A stretch of DNA of 64,000 nucleotides, from the NCBI RefSeq assembly GCF_002282855.1, contig NZ_NRIR01000001.1:62001-126000 (forward strand), in the 5' to 3' direction. Below, in pieces: positions 9,319-19,890 of the stretch (the first letter of the stretch is position 1; the number at the start of each line of letters is the position of its first letter). The stretch is from Paraferrimonas sedimenticola. Lineage in GTDB: Bacteria; Pseudomonadota; Gammaproteobacteria; Enterobacterales; Shewanellaceae. Made by a program: the position numbers and the translations under genes. The notes beneath the pieces were generated by a model. It saw only the letters and a program-made list of their open reading frames with translations, was not told where the DNA came from and made no database searches.

Positions 9319-10401
9319 TTATGCTTGTTGCGCTTTGGCAAACTCATCCATAAAGGCGACAAGCGCCAACACGCCTTGGTGCGGCATGGCGTTATAGATA
9401 CTGGCGCGCATACCGCCTACGCTGCGGTGACCTTTAAGCGCCAGTAAGCCTCGGGCCTTGGCCTGAGACAAAAACTCACTATTAAGTGACTCATCAGCCA
9501 ACTGAAAAGTCACGTTCATCCGCGAGCGCAAATTACTCGCCACCGGGTTTTTGTAGAAATCCGATTGATTGATGTAATCGTACAGCTCGTCAGCTTTGCG
9601 TTGATTGCGCTCACCCATGGCCGCCACTCCGCCTTGCTTTTTAAGCCAAGCAAATACCGACGCCGCTATGTACAAAGCGTAAGTCGGTGGGGTGTTAAAC
9701 ATGGACTCATTCTCAGCAGTGATGCGGTAATCCATGATGCTTGGCATTGGCAAGGATGGCAGTTCGAGTAGGTCGCGTTTGACGATAACTAAGCTCAAAC
9801 CCGATGGGCCAATGTTCTTTTGCGCACCGGCGTAAATCAGGCCGTACTTAGACACGTCGATTGGACGGGACAAAATGCACGATGACATATCGGCGACAAT
9901 CGGCCAAGGTGAATCCGGTACTTCTGAGATCTCAATGCCGTCGACGGTTTCATTAGGGCAATAATGCAAATAGCGATAGTCACCTTGTTCCGCGCTAAAG
10001 CTTGGCATATTGAGCGCTTTAGTGCCGTCACGCTCTTCGATAACTTCGATTTCATCGACTTCGCCAAAGCGGCGTGCCTCTTCGGCAGCGGCCTTAGACC
10101 AGCTGCCCGAGCGCAAGTACAGCGCTTTGCCGTTATCACCCAACAAGTTCATCGCCACTGCGGCGAATTGACCGCGACCGCCACCGTGCATAAACAACAC
10201 GTGGTAATCGTCAGGGATAGTGAGAAGTTCACGCAGATCCGCATCCGCACCTTTGGCCAATGCGATAAATTCTGGGCTGCGATGGCTCATTTCCATCACG
10301 GATACCCCTTGCCCTTGCCAATCCAACAATTCGGCCTGGGCTTGCGCCATTACCTCGGTGGGCAGCATGGCTGGCCCAGCGCAAAAATTAAACACTCGCA
10401 T
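9319..10401 (-). CDS. serC: Phosphoserine aminotransferase
   Basis: PLP enzyme of serine synthesis that converts 3-phosphohydroxypyruvate and glutamate to phosphoserine; it also acts in pyridoxal phosphate synthesis. The 360 residues start [18 protein letters not shown] and contain the [18 protein letters not shown] phosphate-binding motif and the PLP lysine in [12 protein letters not shown] (about residue 196). It is the first gene of the serC-hisC-aroA block. An 84-bp gap with a short GC hairpin (9262-9278, no U run on the coding strand) separates it from hisC. Confidence 0.97.
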   Translation of the reverse strand: MRVFNFCAGPAMLPTEVMAQAQAELLDWQGQGVSVMEMSHRSPEFIALAKGADADLRELLTIPDDYHVLFMHGGGRGQFAAVAMNLLGDNGKALYLRSGSWSKAAAEEARRFGEVDEIEVIEERDGTKALNMPSFSAEQGDYRYLHYCPNETVDGIEISEVPDSPWPIVADMSSCILSRPIDVSKYGLIYAGAQKNIGPSGLSLVIVKRDLLELPSLPMPSIMDYRITAENESMFNTPPTYALYIAASVFAWLKKQGGVAAMGERNQRKADELYDYINQSDFYKNPVASNLRSRMNVTFQLADESLNSEFLSQAKARGLLALKGHRSVGGMRASIYNAMPHQGVLALVAFMDEFAKAQQA

Positions 10402-10487
10402 AGCGGTCCTTCAATTTGTGGTTAAAGCGGTTTGATACAGCTTGAGTTGTTGTTATGGGGCTCCCAAGCATACGTTAGAATGCCCGC

Positions 10488-10515
10488 AAATAAAACGAGC
10501 GCCAATAGGCGCTCG
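10488..10515 (-). terminator. Terminator after gyrA
   Basis: CGAGCGCC-AATA-GGCGCTCG is an 8-bp GC-rich stem; on the minus strand it is followed by TTTTATTT. It lies 37 bp past the gyrA stop and separates gyrA from serC. Confidence 0.85.
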
Positions 10516-10551
10516 CAACTTTTTCACTTTGCTCGAATGAGCGGGCTGGAA

Positions 10552-13245
10552 TTAGGCCTCTTCGCCCTCATCACCTGCGTCATCCGCTTGTGGCGCTTGC
10601 TCAGAAACTTCACCCGCTTCGGCACCTTCTAGTGCTTCCACTTCATCGGTTTCTTCCACTTGAATCTCATCAATGCGCTCAAGACCTACTACCAACTCGT
10701 TGTCAGCGGTACGGATAAGAGTGACACCCTGAGTATTACGGCCAACCGAGCTCACGCCCTCAACCGTAGTACGTACCAAAGTACCCTTGTTACTGATCAG
10801 CATGATTTCGTCGTTGTCGTTGACCTGAACCGCGCCAACTACGGCACCGTTACGCTCAGACACCTTAATCGAAACCACACCTTTAGTCGCACGGCTCTTG
10901 GCTGGGTAGTCTTCCAACTGAGTACGCTTACCATAACCGTTCTCGGTGACCGTCAGAATCTGACCATCGCCTTGCGGCACAATCAGAGAAACCACTTTCT
11001 GGTCGCCTTCTAGGCGAATACCGCGAACACCGGTAGCGGTACGGCCCATGGCACGCAGCGCAGACATCTCTTCGCCGGTTTCTGGGTCGATTTTCACTTC
11101 ACCAGTTTCGCTGTCGCGCAGCTTCTCGTTAAAGCGAACCACTTTACCGGCATCAGAGAACAACATGATGTCGTTGCTGCCGTCGGTAATGTCCACACCA
11201 ATCAGTTGGTCACCTTCTTTCAGGTTAACCGCGATAATACCGTTGGCACGTGGATTCGAGTAGGCAGTTAGTGCAGTCTTCTTCACAGTACCATCGGCGG
11301 TCGCCATGATGATGTACTTGTCTTCGGCGTACTCGCGCACCGGCAGAATAGCGGTAATGCGCTCGTTTTCGTCCAGCGGCAACAGGTTGACAATTGGACG
11401 ACCACGGGCTTGGCGGCTGGCCAGCGGCAGCTGGTAAACCTTGAGCCAGTACATCTTACCTTTGTCAGAGAAACACAAAATGGTGTCGTGGGTGTTAGCC
11501 ACCAACAAACGCTCGACGAAATCTTCGTCTTTCACCTTAGTTGCTGCTTTACCTTTACCACCGCGACGCTGCGCTTGGTAATCGGTTAGCGGCTGGTATT
11601 TCACGTAGCCTAGGTGCGACAGGGTCACAACCACATCTTCTTCGTTGATCAAGTCTTCTAGGCTAATGTCGTGGGAGGCATTGGAGATTTCGGTGCGACG
11701 CTCGTCGCCAAAGTCTTCAATTACCAACACCAACTCTTCGCGGATCACTTCAAGCAAACGCTCAGGGCTGGTCAAAATGTGAATCAGGCCTGCGATGATT
11801 TCCAGAAGCTCTTCGTACTCGTTGAGGATCTTCTCGTGCTCTAGACCGGTCAGCTTGTGCAGACGCAGGTCCAGAATCGCTTGGGCTTGTTGCTCGGTCA
11901 GGTAGTACTGACCATCGCGAATACCGTATTGGTCTTCTAGCCACTCAGGGCGAGCCGCATCGTCGCCGGCTTTTTCAAGCATGGCAGCAACATTACCCAG
12001 ATCCCAACCGCGTTGTTGCAGTAGAGACTTGGCTTCGGCTGGAGTTGCCGCGTTGCGAATAAGCTCAATCACTGGGTCGATGTTGGCCAGTGCAATCGCC
12101 AAGGCTTCTAGGATGTGGGCACGGTCGCGGGCTTTGCGCAACTCGTATACGGTACGGCGGGTTACTACTTCACGACGGTGAAGCAGGAACTCTTCTAGCA
12201 TTTCTTTTAGGTTGAACAGACGTGGCTGGCCGTTAGACAGCGCCACCATGTTCAAGCCAAATACGGTTTGAAGCTGGGTTTGAGCGTAAAGGTTGTTTAG
12301 AACCACTTCGCCCACTTCGCCGCGCTTAATCTCAATGACCACGCGCAAGCCGTCTTTATCAGACTCATCGCGCAGGCCTGAGATGCCTTCAATTTTCTTG
12401 TCTTTAACCAGCTCGGCGATTTTCTCAATCAATCGCGCCTTGTTCACCTGGTATGGGATCTCGGTAACAATGATGCGCTCGCGACCATTGTTCTCAACTT
12501 CCACTTCCGCACGGGCGCGCATATAGATTTTGCCGCGACCTGTGTTGTAGGCGTCGATAATACCCTTGCGACCGCTGATAATACCCGCGGTTGGGAAGTC
12601 AGGGCCTGGAATGTGCTCCATCAACTCAGCTATGGTGAGGTCAGGGTTGTCGATCAGCGCCAAGCAACCGTTAACCACTTCGGTCAGGTTGTGCGGGGCG
12701 ATGTTGGTTGCCATACCTACCGCAATACCGGATGAACCGTTGACTAGCAGGTTGGGAACGCGAGTTGGCAACACCGAAGGCATGTGCTCGGTGCCGTCGT
12801 AGTTAGGTACAAAGTCGACGGTTTCTTTGTCTAGGTCCGCAAGTAAAGAATGGGCTAGCTTGTCCATACGGATTTCGGTGTAACGCATCGCCGCAGCGGC
12901 GTCACCGTCAATCGAACCAAAGTTACCTTGGCCGTCGACTAGGGTGTAGCGCATAGAGAAATCTTGCGCCAAACGAACAATGGTGTCGTAAACCGCACTA
13001 TCACCATGAGGGTGATATTTACCAATTACGTCACCCACCACACGGGCAGATTTTTTGTAAGGCTTGTTCCAGTCGTTTTTCAGTTCGTTCATGGCGAACA
13101 ACACACGACGGTGAACTGGTTTGAGGCCGTCACGTACGTCCGGTAGTGCACGACCCACGATCACGCTCATGGCGTAATCCAAATAGGAACTTTTTAGTTC
13201 TTCTTCGATGTTAATCGGCGTAATTTCAGTAGCCAGATTTGTCAT
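10552..13245 (-). CDS. gyrA: DNA gyrase subunit A
   Basis: Breakage-reunion subunit of the type II topoisomerase that introduces negative supercoils. The 897 residues include the winged-helix core with the catalytic tyrosine in [10 protein letters not shown] (position 122 by alignment with E. coli), the tower and coiled-coil domains, and a C-terminal beta-pinwheel with the GyrA-box QRRGGKG. The quinolone-determining segment reads [13 protein letters not shown], with the wild-type Ser83 and Asp87 equivalents, so no common resistance change is present. The C-terminal tail is very acidic. It is divergent from ubiG across 180 bp. Confidence 0.98.
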   Translation of the reverse strand: MTNLATEITPINIEEELKSSYLDYAMSVIVGRALPDVRDGLKPVHRRVLFAMNELKNDWNKPYKKSARVVGDVIGKYHPHGDSAVYDTIVRLAQDFSMRYTLVDGQGNFGSIDGDAAAAMRYTEIRMDKLAHSLLADLDKETVDFVPNYDGTEHMPSVLPTRVPNLLVNGSSGIAVGMATNIAPHNLTEVVNGCLALIDNPDLTIAELMEHIPGPDFPTAGIISGRKGIIDAYNTGRGKIYMRARAEVEVENNGRERIIVTEIPYQVNKARLIEKIAELVKDKKIEGISGLRDESDKDGLRVVIEIKRGEVGEVVLNNLYAQTQLQTVFGLNMVALSNGQPRLFNLKEMLEEFLLHRREVVTRRTVYELRKARDRAHILEALAIALANIDPVIELIRNAATPAEAKSLLQQRGWDLGNVAAMLEKAGDDAARPEWLEDQYGIRDGQYYLTEQQAQAILDLRLHKLTGLEHEKILNEYEELLEIIAGLIHILTSPERLLEVIREELVLVIEDFGDERRTEISNASHDISLEDLINEEDVVVTLSHLGYVKYQPLTDYQAQRRGGKGKAATKVKDEDFVERLLVANTHDTILCFSDKGKMYWLKVYQLPLASRQARGRPIVNLLPLDENERITAILPVREYAEDKYIIMATADGTVKKTALTAYSNPRANGIIAVNLKEGDQLIGVDITDGSNDIMLFSDAGKVVRFNEKLRDSETGEVKIDPETGEEMSALRAMGRTATGVRGIRLEGDQKVVSLIVPQGDGQILTVTENGYGKRTQLEDYPAKSRATKGVVSIKVSERNGAVVGAVQVNDNDEIMLISNKGTLVRTTVEGVSSVGRNTQGVTLIRTADNELVVGLERIDEIQVEETDEVEALEGAEAGEVSEQAPQADDAGDEGEEA

Positions 13246-13425
13246 AAATCACTCATTCCCCGTTTGAGAGACGCCGACACTTTTGTTTTTGCACTTGTCG
13301 ACGAATTAACATGGCATCATACCACAGTAAAATCCTTTGACTAGTGCTGTTAGACCACTAGGAAAGCGCCCGTTTGTCGCTATAATGGGCGCAGATCTCA
13401 GAACAACAAAAATAGGCTGTGGTTC

Positions 13426-14136
13426 ATGTCTCAAAGCATCAATGTCGATCCTCAAGAAATCAGTAAATTTGAAAAAATGGCCGCCTCTTGGTGGGATCCC
13501 GAGGGGGATTTTAAGCCGTTACATCAATTAAACCCCCTAAGACTGGATTATGTGGACCGTGAATGCGGTGGATTATTCGGCAAAAAAACTTTAGACGTGG
13601 GTTGTGGCGGCGGTATTTTGTCCGAAAGCATGGCTCGTTTAGGCGCCAAAGTGGACGGCATTGATATGGGTGGCGAGCCTCTTGAAGTGGCCAAATTGCA
13701 CGCCCTTGAAAGCCAGCTCGAGCTCAACTATCGCCAAATCACTGCCGAAGAGTTAGCCGCCGAAGCACCAGGCCAGTATCAGGTAGTGACCTGCATGGAA
13801 ATGCTAGAGCACGTACCCGACCCTGCCTCGGTGATAAAAGCCTGCTTTGACCTACTAGAAGACGGTGGCTTCGCCTTCTTCTCTACCATTAACCGAAACC
13901 TGATGGCCTATCTGCAAACCATCGTTGGCGCTGAGTACCTACTAAAGATGTTGCCAGTGGGCACTCACGACCACAGCAAGTTCATCCAACCTGCTGAGCT
14001 TATGTCCTTGTGCGACAAGGCCGGTTTTATTCCTAGCGGTAGTATGGGCATTCGCTACAACCCAGTGACCCAAACCTTTGGTTACACCCGTAAGTTAGAC
14101 GTCAACTACATGATTGTGTGTGAGAAGCAGGGGTAA
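13426..14136 (+). CDS. ubiG: Bifunctional ubiquinone O-methyltransferase UbiG
   Basis: SAM-dependent enzyme that makes both O-methylations in ubiquinone synthesis. The 236 residues contain the N-terminal [26 protein letters not shown] signature, in particular the [12 protein letters not shown] stretch, SAM motif [13 protein letters not shown] (about 50-61), the acidic [11 protein letters not shown] loop, and the UbiG-specific [10 protein letters not shown] segment near residue 187. It ends 2 bp before the next gene, forming a two-gene unit. Confidence 0.97.
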   Translation: MSQSINVDPQEISKFEKMAASWWDPEGDFKPLHQLNPLRLDYVDRECGGLFGKKTLDVGCGGGILSESMARLGAKVDGIDMGGEPLEVAKLHALESQLELNYRQITAEELAAEAPGQYQVVTCMEMLEHVPDPASVIKACFDLLEDGGFAFFSTINRNLMAYLQTIVGAEYLLKMLPVGTHDHSKFIQPAELMSLCDKAGFIPSGSMGIRYNPVTQTFGYTRKLDVNYMIVCEKQG

Positions 14137-14138
14137 AT

Positions 14139-14786
14139 ATGGCAGGCGCGGTTCTCTTTGATTTAGACGGTACCATTATCGACACTGCTCCAGATTTGGT
14201 GGCGGCGCTCAATGACACGCTCGTCGCTCACGGCTACCAGCCCGCGCCTTTTGACAAGGTCAGCAGTTTCACTTCCGACGGCTCTACCGGACTTCTGCGT
14301 GCCGCTCTTGGCGAGCTACCGGACGAACGAGTAATCGAACTAAAAGCCAGTTTGCTCGAGCACTATGTGGCTCGAAATGGCGAGCGCGCTTGTCTTTACC
14401 CTGAGATGCCAGAACTGCTCAGCGAGCTGCAGACTCGAGGCTTTAAGCTCGGAGTGATCACTAACAAGCCGGCGCGATTTACCCGTCCACTGCTGGAAGC
14501 GTTAGACCTTATCGATACCTTTGGTACTGTCATCAGTGGTGATAGCTGTATCAAAGCTAAGCCCTCGCCGTTTCCGATGCGATTGGCCAGTCAACAATTG
14601 GGAGTGGACTCTTCTCGCTCTTGGTACCTAGGGGATGCTCGTCGCGACATGGAAGCAGCCCACGCAGTTGGAATGCAAGCGGTGGCGGTGAGCTGGGGCT
14701 ACATTAAAGCCGAAGACCCGATTGCCAGTTGGCCAAAAGACCGCCTAATTGAGTCACCGCTAGATTTGCTCGGCCATCTTGATTAG
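14139..14786 (+). CDS. mupP: HAD phosphatase, MupP/Gph type
   Basis: HAD-superfamily IA phosphatase of 215 residues. The nucleophile motif is LFDLDGTIIDTAPDL (Asp9 and Asp11), motif II is VITNKPARF (about residue 108), and motif III/IV is KAKPSPFPM followed by WYLGDARRDMEAA. The family includes phosphoglycolate phosphatase (Gph) and N-acetylmuramic acid 6-phosphate phosphatase (MupP). In Pseudomonas the MupP gene directly follows ubiG, as here, so a role in the peptidoglycan-recycling shunt is favoured. The two activities cannot be separated by sequence reading alone. Confidence 0.75.
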   Translation: MAGAVLFDLDGTIIDTAPDLVAALNDTLVAHGYQPAPFDKVSSFTSDGSTGLLRAALGELPDERVIELKASLLEHYVARNGERACLYPEMPELLSELQTRGFKLGVITNKPARFTRPLLEALDLIDTFGTVISGDSCIKAKPSPFPMRLASQQLGVDSSRSWYLGDARRDMEAAHAVGMQAVAVSWGYIKAEDPIASWPKDRLIESPLDLLGHLD

Positions 14787-15020
14787 GACTTGACTAGCCA
14801 AAGATTCGCCAATCAATTTCGACATTTTTGCGCACCAAAAATGTGCAAAAAAATTGCTTGATTTTGGCAAAAGTCGCCTTGGATTTGAGGCTCAGGTTAG
14901 TCAACACTAACTCTAGCCGGAATGGCGCAAAAATCTTGCCAAATCTTTGTCCCAGATCAACGAAATTTCGGCTTGCATTGTCTGAGCGACCTCATTATCT
15001 TGTAGTTTGTTACGCATGAA
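14787..15020. other. AT-rich gap upstream of the nrd control region
   Basis: No reading frame with a credible start was seen. Near 14823-14850 an imperfect dyad (TTTTTGCGCAC ... GTGCAAAAA) follows the HAD phosphatase gene, but it lacks a U run, so I do not call it a terminator. The rest is non-coding sequence ahead of the NrdR box. Confidence 0.5.
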
Positions 15021-15068
15021 ACCCTATATATAGTGTGCTTCACAAAATACTAACACTATGGGCTTCTT
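15021..15068 (+). promoter_or_regulatory. NrdR boxes upstream of nrdA
   Basis: ACCCTATATATAGTGT (15021-15036) matches 15 of 16 positions of the NrdR consensus acaCwAtATaTwGtgt. A degenerate second box starts 32 bp later (ACACTATGGGCTTCTT, 15053-15068), with a good left half and a poor right half. Pairs separated by about three helical turns are the usual arrangement. NrdR is the ATP/dATP-sensing repressor of ribonucleotide reductase genes. The TATATA core may overlap the -10 region. Confidence 0.8.
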
Positions 15069-15184
15069 TCAGTTGGTAGCAAAGGATTGAGACCCGATTT
15101 CTGGGCAACTCCAACCCAAAAAACAAACGAAGTTGAACCCAAGACGTTAAGCATAATGACGTCCTCAAAACAGGCATGAGCGCA

Positions 15185-17506
15185 ATGAACAAAATGTTGA
15201 CTGTCACCAAGCGCAACGGTGAACGTGAACCTTTGGATCTGGAGAAACTCCACAAAGTCATCGCATGGGCCGCAGAAGGATTGGATAACGTATCCGTATC
15301 CGAAGTCGAACTGCGCTCTCAAATTCAATTCTTCGATGGCATTCCTACCGAAACCATTCACGAGACCGTTATTCGCTCGGCAGCCGACTTAATCAGCGCC
15401 GAAACGCCAGACTACCAATACCTGGCAGCGCGCTTGGCCATCTTCCACTTGCGCAAAAAAGCCTACGGTCAGTTTGAGCCACCAACGCTTTATCAGCACA
15501 TCACCAACATGGTGGAGACCCATCGCTACGACGCCCACATTCTGGCGGACTACAGCAAAGAAGAGCTGGACGAACTAGACGAGCACATCGACCACTGGCG
15601 CGACATGAACTTCTCTTACGCGGCGGTGAAGCAGCTCGAAGGAAAGTACTTGGTACAAAACCGCGTGACTGGCGAGGTGTTTGAAAGCGCTCAGTTCCTG
15701 TACATGTTGGTCGCGGCTTGCTTATTTGCTCACTACCCCAAGGCCACTCGTCTGGACTTGGTGAAGCGTTTTTACGACGCGGTATCTCTGTTTAAGATTT
15801 CTCTGCCTACGCCGATCATGGCGGGGGTACGTACGCCAACTCGCCAGTTCAGCTCTTGCGTACTGATTGAGTGTGGTGACAGCCTGGATTCGATTAACGC
15901 CACGGCTTCAAGCATAGTTAAATACGTCAGCCAGCGTGCCGGTATCGGTGTTAACGCCGGTCGTATTCGCGCCCTGGGTAGCCCAATTCGCGGCGGCGAA
16001 GCCTTCCACACCGGTTGCTTGCCTTTCTACAAGTACTTCCAGACCGCGGTTAAGAGCTGCTCTCAAGGTGGTGTTCGCGGTGGTGCAGCCACCCTGTTCT
16101 ACCCAATGTGGCATTTGGAAGTGGAAAACCTGCTGGTGCTTAAGAACAACCGCGGTGTTGAAGAGAACCGCGTGCGTCACTTGGACTATGGCGTGCAGAT
16201 CAACAAGCTGATGTATCAGCGTTTGATCAACAATGGTGAGATTACCCTATTCAGCCCGTCTGACGTTCCAGGCCTGTACGACGCCTTCTTTGAAGACCAA
16301 GACAAGTTTGAAGAGCTGTACGTTAAGTACGAACAAGACGACAGCATCCGCCACAAGAAAATCAAAGCGGTTGAGTTGTTCTCACTGATGATGCAAGAGC
16401 GCGCCTCTACCGGCCGCATCTATGTGCAGCACGTGGACCACTGTAATACTCACAGCCCGTTCGACTCGAAAGTGGCACCGGTACGTCAGTCTAACCTGTG
16501 TTTGGAAATCGCTCTGCCGACCAAGCCATTGAACAACGTAGACGATCCAGAAGGCGAGATCGCCCTGTGTACTCTGTCAGCGTTCAACCTAGGTGCAATT
16601 AACAGCCTAGACGAGCTAGAAGAGCTGGCTGAACTGGCCATCCGCGCTCTCGATAGCCTGTTGGACTACCAAGACTATCCAATTCCAGCGGCCTTTAAGG
16701 GCTCAATGGACCGCCGCACTCTGGGTGTGGGTGTGATTAACTTTGCCTACTACTTGGCCAAGAATGGCGTTAAGTACTCAGACGGTTCGGCCAACAACCT
16801 AACCCACAAGACATTCGAAGCGATTCAGTACTACTTGCTGAAAGCGAGTAACAAGCTTGCTCAAGAAGTAGGTGCTTGTCCTAAGTTCAACGAAACCAAC
16901 TACGCCAAAGGCATCATGCCAATTGATACCTACAAGCGGGCGTTAGACGAGATTTGCGACGAGCCATTGCACCTAGACTGGGATCAACTGCGCAGCGATA
17001 TCGAAGTGTACGGTCTGCGCAACTCGACCCTGTCAGCGCTAATGCCTTCAGAAACCAGTTCGCAAATGTCGAATGCCACCAATGGCATCGAGCCACCACG
17101 AGGCCTGATTTCAGTGAAAGCGTCGAAAGACGGTATTCTCAAGCAGGTAGTGCCAGAGTTTGAAGAGCTGCGCGACCAGTACGAGCTGCTATGGGACATG
17201 CCGGGCAACCGCGGTTACCTAGAGCTTGTGGGTATTATGCAGAAGTTCGTCGACCAGGCGATTTCAGCGAACACCAGCTACGACCCAACTCGCTACGCCA
17301 ACTCTAAGGTGCCTATGCAGTCACTGCTGCAAGACCTGTTGTTGAGCTATAAGCTTGGTCTGAAGACGCTTTACTACCATAACACTCGTGATGGCGCGTC
17401 TGAGCAGCACCAAGACACCAACAGCGACCAGAAAGCGGAAGACCGCTCGGTTGAGACCCTAATTCAAGAAGATGACGATTGCGCCGGCGGCGGCTGCAAG
17501 ATTTAA
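15185..17506 (+). CDS. nrdA: Ribonucleoside-diphosphate reductase class Ia, alpha subunit
   Basis: Reduces ribonucleoside diphosphates to deoxyribonucleotides. The frame opens at ATG 15176, but the start at 15185 (MNKMLTVTKRNGEREPL) aligns with the E. coli N-terminus and has better ribosome-binding spacing; about 773 residues. The N-terminal ATP-cone, the redox and thiyl cysteines (RQFSSCVLIECGD, RQSNLCLEIALPT, EIALCTLSAFNLGA) and the C-terminal thioredoxin-interacting pair (CAGGGCKI) are all present. It is followed 12 bp later by nrdB and then the maintenance ferredoxin, and is preceded by NrdR boxes. Similarity to the E. coli protein is very high along its whole length. Confidence 0.97.
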   Translation: MNKMLTVTKRNGEREPLDLEKLHKVIAWAAEGLDNVSVSEVELRSQIQFFDGIPTETIHETVIRSAADLISAETPDYQYLAARLAIFHLRKKAYGQFEPPTLYQHITNMVETHRYDAHILADYSKEELDELDEHIDHWRDMNFSYAAVKQLEGKYLVQNRVTGEVFESAQFLYMLVAACLFAHYPKATRLDLVKRFYDAVSLFKISLPTPIMAGVRTPTRQFSSCVLIECGDSLDSINATASSIVKYVSQRAGIGVNAGRIRALGSPIRGGEAFHTGCLPFYKYFQTAVKSCSQGGVRGGAATLFYPMWHLEVENLLVLKNNRGVEENRVRHLDYGVQINKLMYQRLINNGEITLFSPSDVPGLYDAFFEDQDKFEELYVKYEQDDSIRHKKIKAVELFSLMMQERASTGRIYVQHVDHCNTHSPFDSKVAPVRQSNLCLEIALPTKPLNNVDDPEGEIALCTLSAFNLGAINSLDELEELAELAIRALDSLLDYQDYPIPAAFKGSMDRRTLGVGVINFAYYLAKNGVKYSDGSANNLTHKTFEAIQYYLLKASNKLAQEVGACPKFNETNYAKGIMPIDTYKRALDEICDEPLHLDWDQLRSDIEVYGLRNSTLSALMPSETSSQMSNATNGIEPPRGLISVKASKDGILKQVVPEFEELRDQYELLWDMPGNRGYLELVGIMQKFVDQAISANTSYDPTRYANSKVPMQSLLQDLLLSYKLGLKTLYYHNTRDGASEQHQDTNSDQKAEDRSVETLIQEDDDCAGGGCKI

Positions 17507-17518
17507 CGGAGCCAAATC

Positions 17519-18649
17519 ATGAGCTATACCACTTTTAGTCAGACCGCCAACAACCCTATGAACGAACCTATGTTCATGGGACAGCCGGTAAATGTGGCGC
17601 GCTACGACCAGCAAAAGCACGAGATTTTTGAAAAGCTTATTGAAAAACAATTGAGCTTCTTCTGGCGTCCAGAAGAAGTGGACGTCACTAAGGACAAAAT
17701 CGACTTTGCTCAGTTGCCAGCGCACGAGCAGCACATTTTCTTGTCGAACCTTAAGTACCAGACCCTGCTGGACTCAATCCAAGGTCGCTCGCCAAACGTG
17801 GCGCTGCTGCCTTTGGTATCCATTCCAGAGCTAGAAACCTGGATTGAAACTTGGGCCTTTAGTGAAACCATTCACAGCCGTTCGTACACCCACATTATTC
17901 GCAACATCGTTAAAGATCCTGCGGAAGTATTTGACGACATCGTAGTGAACGAGCACATCATTAACCGCGCCAGCGACATTTCGCAATACTACGACGAGCT
18001 TATTAAGCTGACTCAGGTGTATCACCTGCACGGCGAAGGTACGCATGAGGTTGACGGTGAGATGGTCGAAGTCAACGAGTACAAGATTAAGACTTGTCTG
18101 TACTTGTGTATCGCCTCGGTTAACGTACTGGAAGCGATTCGCTTCTACGTCAGCTTTGCTTGCTCGTTTGCCTTTGCCGAGCGCGAGTTGATGGAAGGTA
18201 ACGCCAAGATCATTCGCTTGATTGCCCGTGATGAAGCTCTGCACCTTAACGGTACTCAGGCGATGATGAACATCATGCGCAACGGCAAAGACGACCTGCA
18301 AATGGTGCAAATTGCCATGGAGTGCGAAGACAAGGTTCGCCAAATCTTTATCGATGCTGCCGAGCAAGAAAAAGAGTGGGCGCGTTACCTGTTTAAAGAC
18401 GGCTCTATGATTGGCCTTAACGAAGAAATTTTGTGCTCATACGTTGAATACATCACTAACCAGCGCATGAAGGCGGTTGGCCTAAAACCTCACTTTGAGT
18501 CGCGTTCAAACCCACTGCCGTGGATGAAGAACTGGCTGGAGAGTGACGCGGTACAAGTGGCTCCACAAGAAGTGGAAGTGTCTTCCTACCTAGTTGGTCA
18601 AATTGATGCTGACGTAGATATGGCGGCACTTGAGGGCTTTAAGCTTTAG
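17519..18649 (+). CDS. nrdB: Ribonucleoside-diphosphate reductase class Ia, beta subunit
   Basis: Carries the diiron-tyrosyl radical cofactor for NrdA. The 376 residues match E. coli NrdB in length. Iron ligands are in [29 protein letters not shown] and [13 protein letters not shown]; the radical tyrosine is in the SYTHII region. The C-terminal tail (MAALEGFKL) is shorter and less acidic than in E. coli but ends in the hydrophobic peptide that docks on NrdA. GGAG lies about 7 bases before the ATG. Confidence 0.97.
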   Translation: MSYTTFSQTANNPMNEPMFMGQPVNVARYDQQKHEIFEKLIEKQLSFFWRPEEVDVTKDKIDFAQLPAHEQHIFLSNLKYQTLLDSIQGRSPNVALLPLVSIPELETWIETWAFSETIHSRSYTHIIRNIVKDPAEVFDDIVVNEHIINRASDISQYYDELIKLTQVYHLHGEGTHEVDGEMVEVNEYKIKTCLYLCIASVNVLEAIRFYVSFACSFAFAERELMEGNAKIIRLIARDEALHLNGTQAMMNIMRNGKDDLQMVQIAMECEDKVRQIFIDAAEQEKEWARYLFKDGSMIGLNEEILCSYVEYITNQRMKAVGLKPHFESRSNPLPWMKNWLESDAVQVAPQEVEVSSYLVGQIDADVDMAALEGFKL

Positions 18650-18655
18650 CCCTCA

Positions 18656-18910
18656 ATGAGCTGGATCTACCTTAAGAATCACAAGCCAATTTTCTACGCG
18701 GACGATAACCGCACCTTGTTAGAAACCCTAGAGGACAACAAGGTTGAAAGCTACAGCGAGTGTCGCAATGGATATTGCGGCACTTGTCGTATCAAGCTGG
18801 TTAACGGTGAAGTGAGTTACCCCGACGAACCTCTGTCCCACGTGGAAAGCGACGAGTGCTTACCCTGCTGTTGCTACCCGGTTGGGGATGTAGAAGTTAA
18901 CATCGAATAG
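18656..18910 (+). CDS. yfaE: [2Fe-2S] ferredoxin maintaining NrdB (YfaE type)
   Basis: An 84-residue plant-type ferredoxin that supplies electrons to rebuild the NrdB diferric-tyrosyl cofactor. Cluster cysteines follow C-x4-C-x2-C (ECRNGYCGTCRIKL) with the fourth in the DECLPCCCYP segment. It begins 6 bp after nrdB, the same nrdA-nrdB-yfaE order as in E. coli. The ribosome-binding site is poor, so translation is probably coupled to nrdB. Confidence 0.93.
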   Translation: MSWIYLKNHKPIFYADDNRTLLETLEDNKVESYSECRNGYCGTCRIKLVNGEVSYPDEPLSHVESDECLPCCCYPVGDVEVNIE

Positions 18911-18968
18911 CATCACCCCCGACAAGTCTCCACCCCGCCCCTAACAACGCCCAATGGTGACAAGGCCA

Positions 18969-19382
18969 ATGAAGCTAGAAATCATCAATGAAAGCCATTC
19001 TGAAGTCTTCGATGCCTTAGTTGACGGCGTGCGCAGCTTCAACCGAGAACATTTGGGGCCCGAAACCTCAAAGCCTTTGGCAACTGTAGCTCGCAACAAC
19101 GAGGGCGAGATTATTGGCGGTGTGTCAGGGCGAACCATCTACAACAACTTTTTGATTGAAGTGGTTTGGGTGCACTCATCAGCCCGCGGCACAGGTCTGG
19201 GTAAACAACTGATGGAAATGGCCCTAGAACAAGCTAAGCAGCGTCAGTGCCAATGTGCTCAAGTGGACACCCTAGATTTTCAGGCACCCGTGTTTTATCA
19301 AAAGTTGGGGTTTGAAATCGCGGGTGAAATCAGTGGTTATGGCGACGGTCCGGCACGCTTCTTCTTGGCCAAAGTACTTTAA
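18969..19382 (+). CDS. GNAT family N-acetyltransferase
   Basis: A 137-residue acetyl-CoA-dependent acyltransferase of unknown substrate. The frame begins at 18954, but the start at 18969 (MKLEIINESHSEVF) has AAGG 4 bases upstream and is preferred. Motif A of the GNAT fold is visible as VHSSARGTGLGKQLMEMALEQAKQR (R/Q-x-x-G-x-G/A near residues 70-77), and the C-terminal FYQKLGFEIAGE is typical of the family. It stands alone after the nrd operon and converges with the DUF1294 gene. Confidence 0.85.
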   Translation: MKLEIINESHSEVFDALVDGVRSFNREHLGPETSKPLATVARNNEGEIIGGVSGRTIYNNFLIEVVWVHSSARGTGLGKQLMEMALEQAKQRQCQCAQVDTLDFQAPVFYQKLGFEIAGEISGYGDGPARFFLAKVL

Positions 19383-19411
19383 CCAACACCCGCTCTAGCC
19401 AGAAGCTCGGG

Positions 19412-19810
19412 CTAAAACAGACTGACAAACAGTCGTTGCCCATCCGCTGTTTGCATCCACATCAACGCCCCAAGATTAAATAGCACCGTTAGCCAAAACA
19501 TAAACCTAAACTCGGTTTTTTGAGTTTTGTGGCGATAGTACTTTTGCGCCAACCATGCCCCTGGCCAGCCTCCCGCCAAAGCTAGCAGATGCAGCCGACG
19601 CTCTGGCGTTCGACGCTTGCCCTTTTTGGCAGCTCGTTTATCCAAGCCGTAGCTCAAAAACGTGACTAGGCTGACCAAGAGGTAAAACCCCAGAATTGCT
19701 ATTGGCAGCCTACTCATCAAATACAAGAGAGCTAAAAGAGTAAAAAACATGGCGACAAAGGCGTAGCTCACTTTGCCATGGAAGGTGGATTTGTTGGATC
19801 CTTGCTTCAA
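19412..19810 (-). CDS. DUF1294 membrane protein
   Basis: A 132-residue inner-membrane protein of unknown function. Hydrophobic helices lie at about 15-30, 32-52 and 104-120. The family signature lies between: the GLDKRAAKKGKRRTPERRLH basic loop followed by LALAGGWPGAWLAQKYYRHK, the DUF1294 core. Some DUF1294 proteins are fused to cold-shock domains; this one is not. It is convergent with the GNAT gene, and the 29 bp between them contain only a 5-bp dyad. Confidence 0.85.
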   Translation of the reverse strand: MKQGSNKSTFHGKVSYAFVAMFFTLLALLYLMSRLPIAILGFYLLVSLVTFLSYGLDKRAAKKGKRRTPERRLHLLALAGGWPGAWLAQKYYRHKTQKTEFRFMFWLTVLFNLGALMWMQTADGQRLFVSLF

Positions 19811-19890
19811 AATAGGTGCACTTCAATTCACTAGAATTGGAGCTCATTCTGCCCAAAAACGGCAGCCCAGAAAAGCCTTGCTACTCCAAT

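Noticed and set aside
14823-14852. Terminator after the HAD phosphatase gene
   Set aside because: The dyad is imperfect (a 2-base bulge) and lacks a U run on either strand.
17831-18367. Open frame of 178 codons antisense to nrdB
   Set aside because: A shadow of the strongly conserved NrdB frame; no family features.
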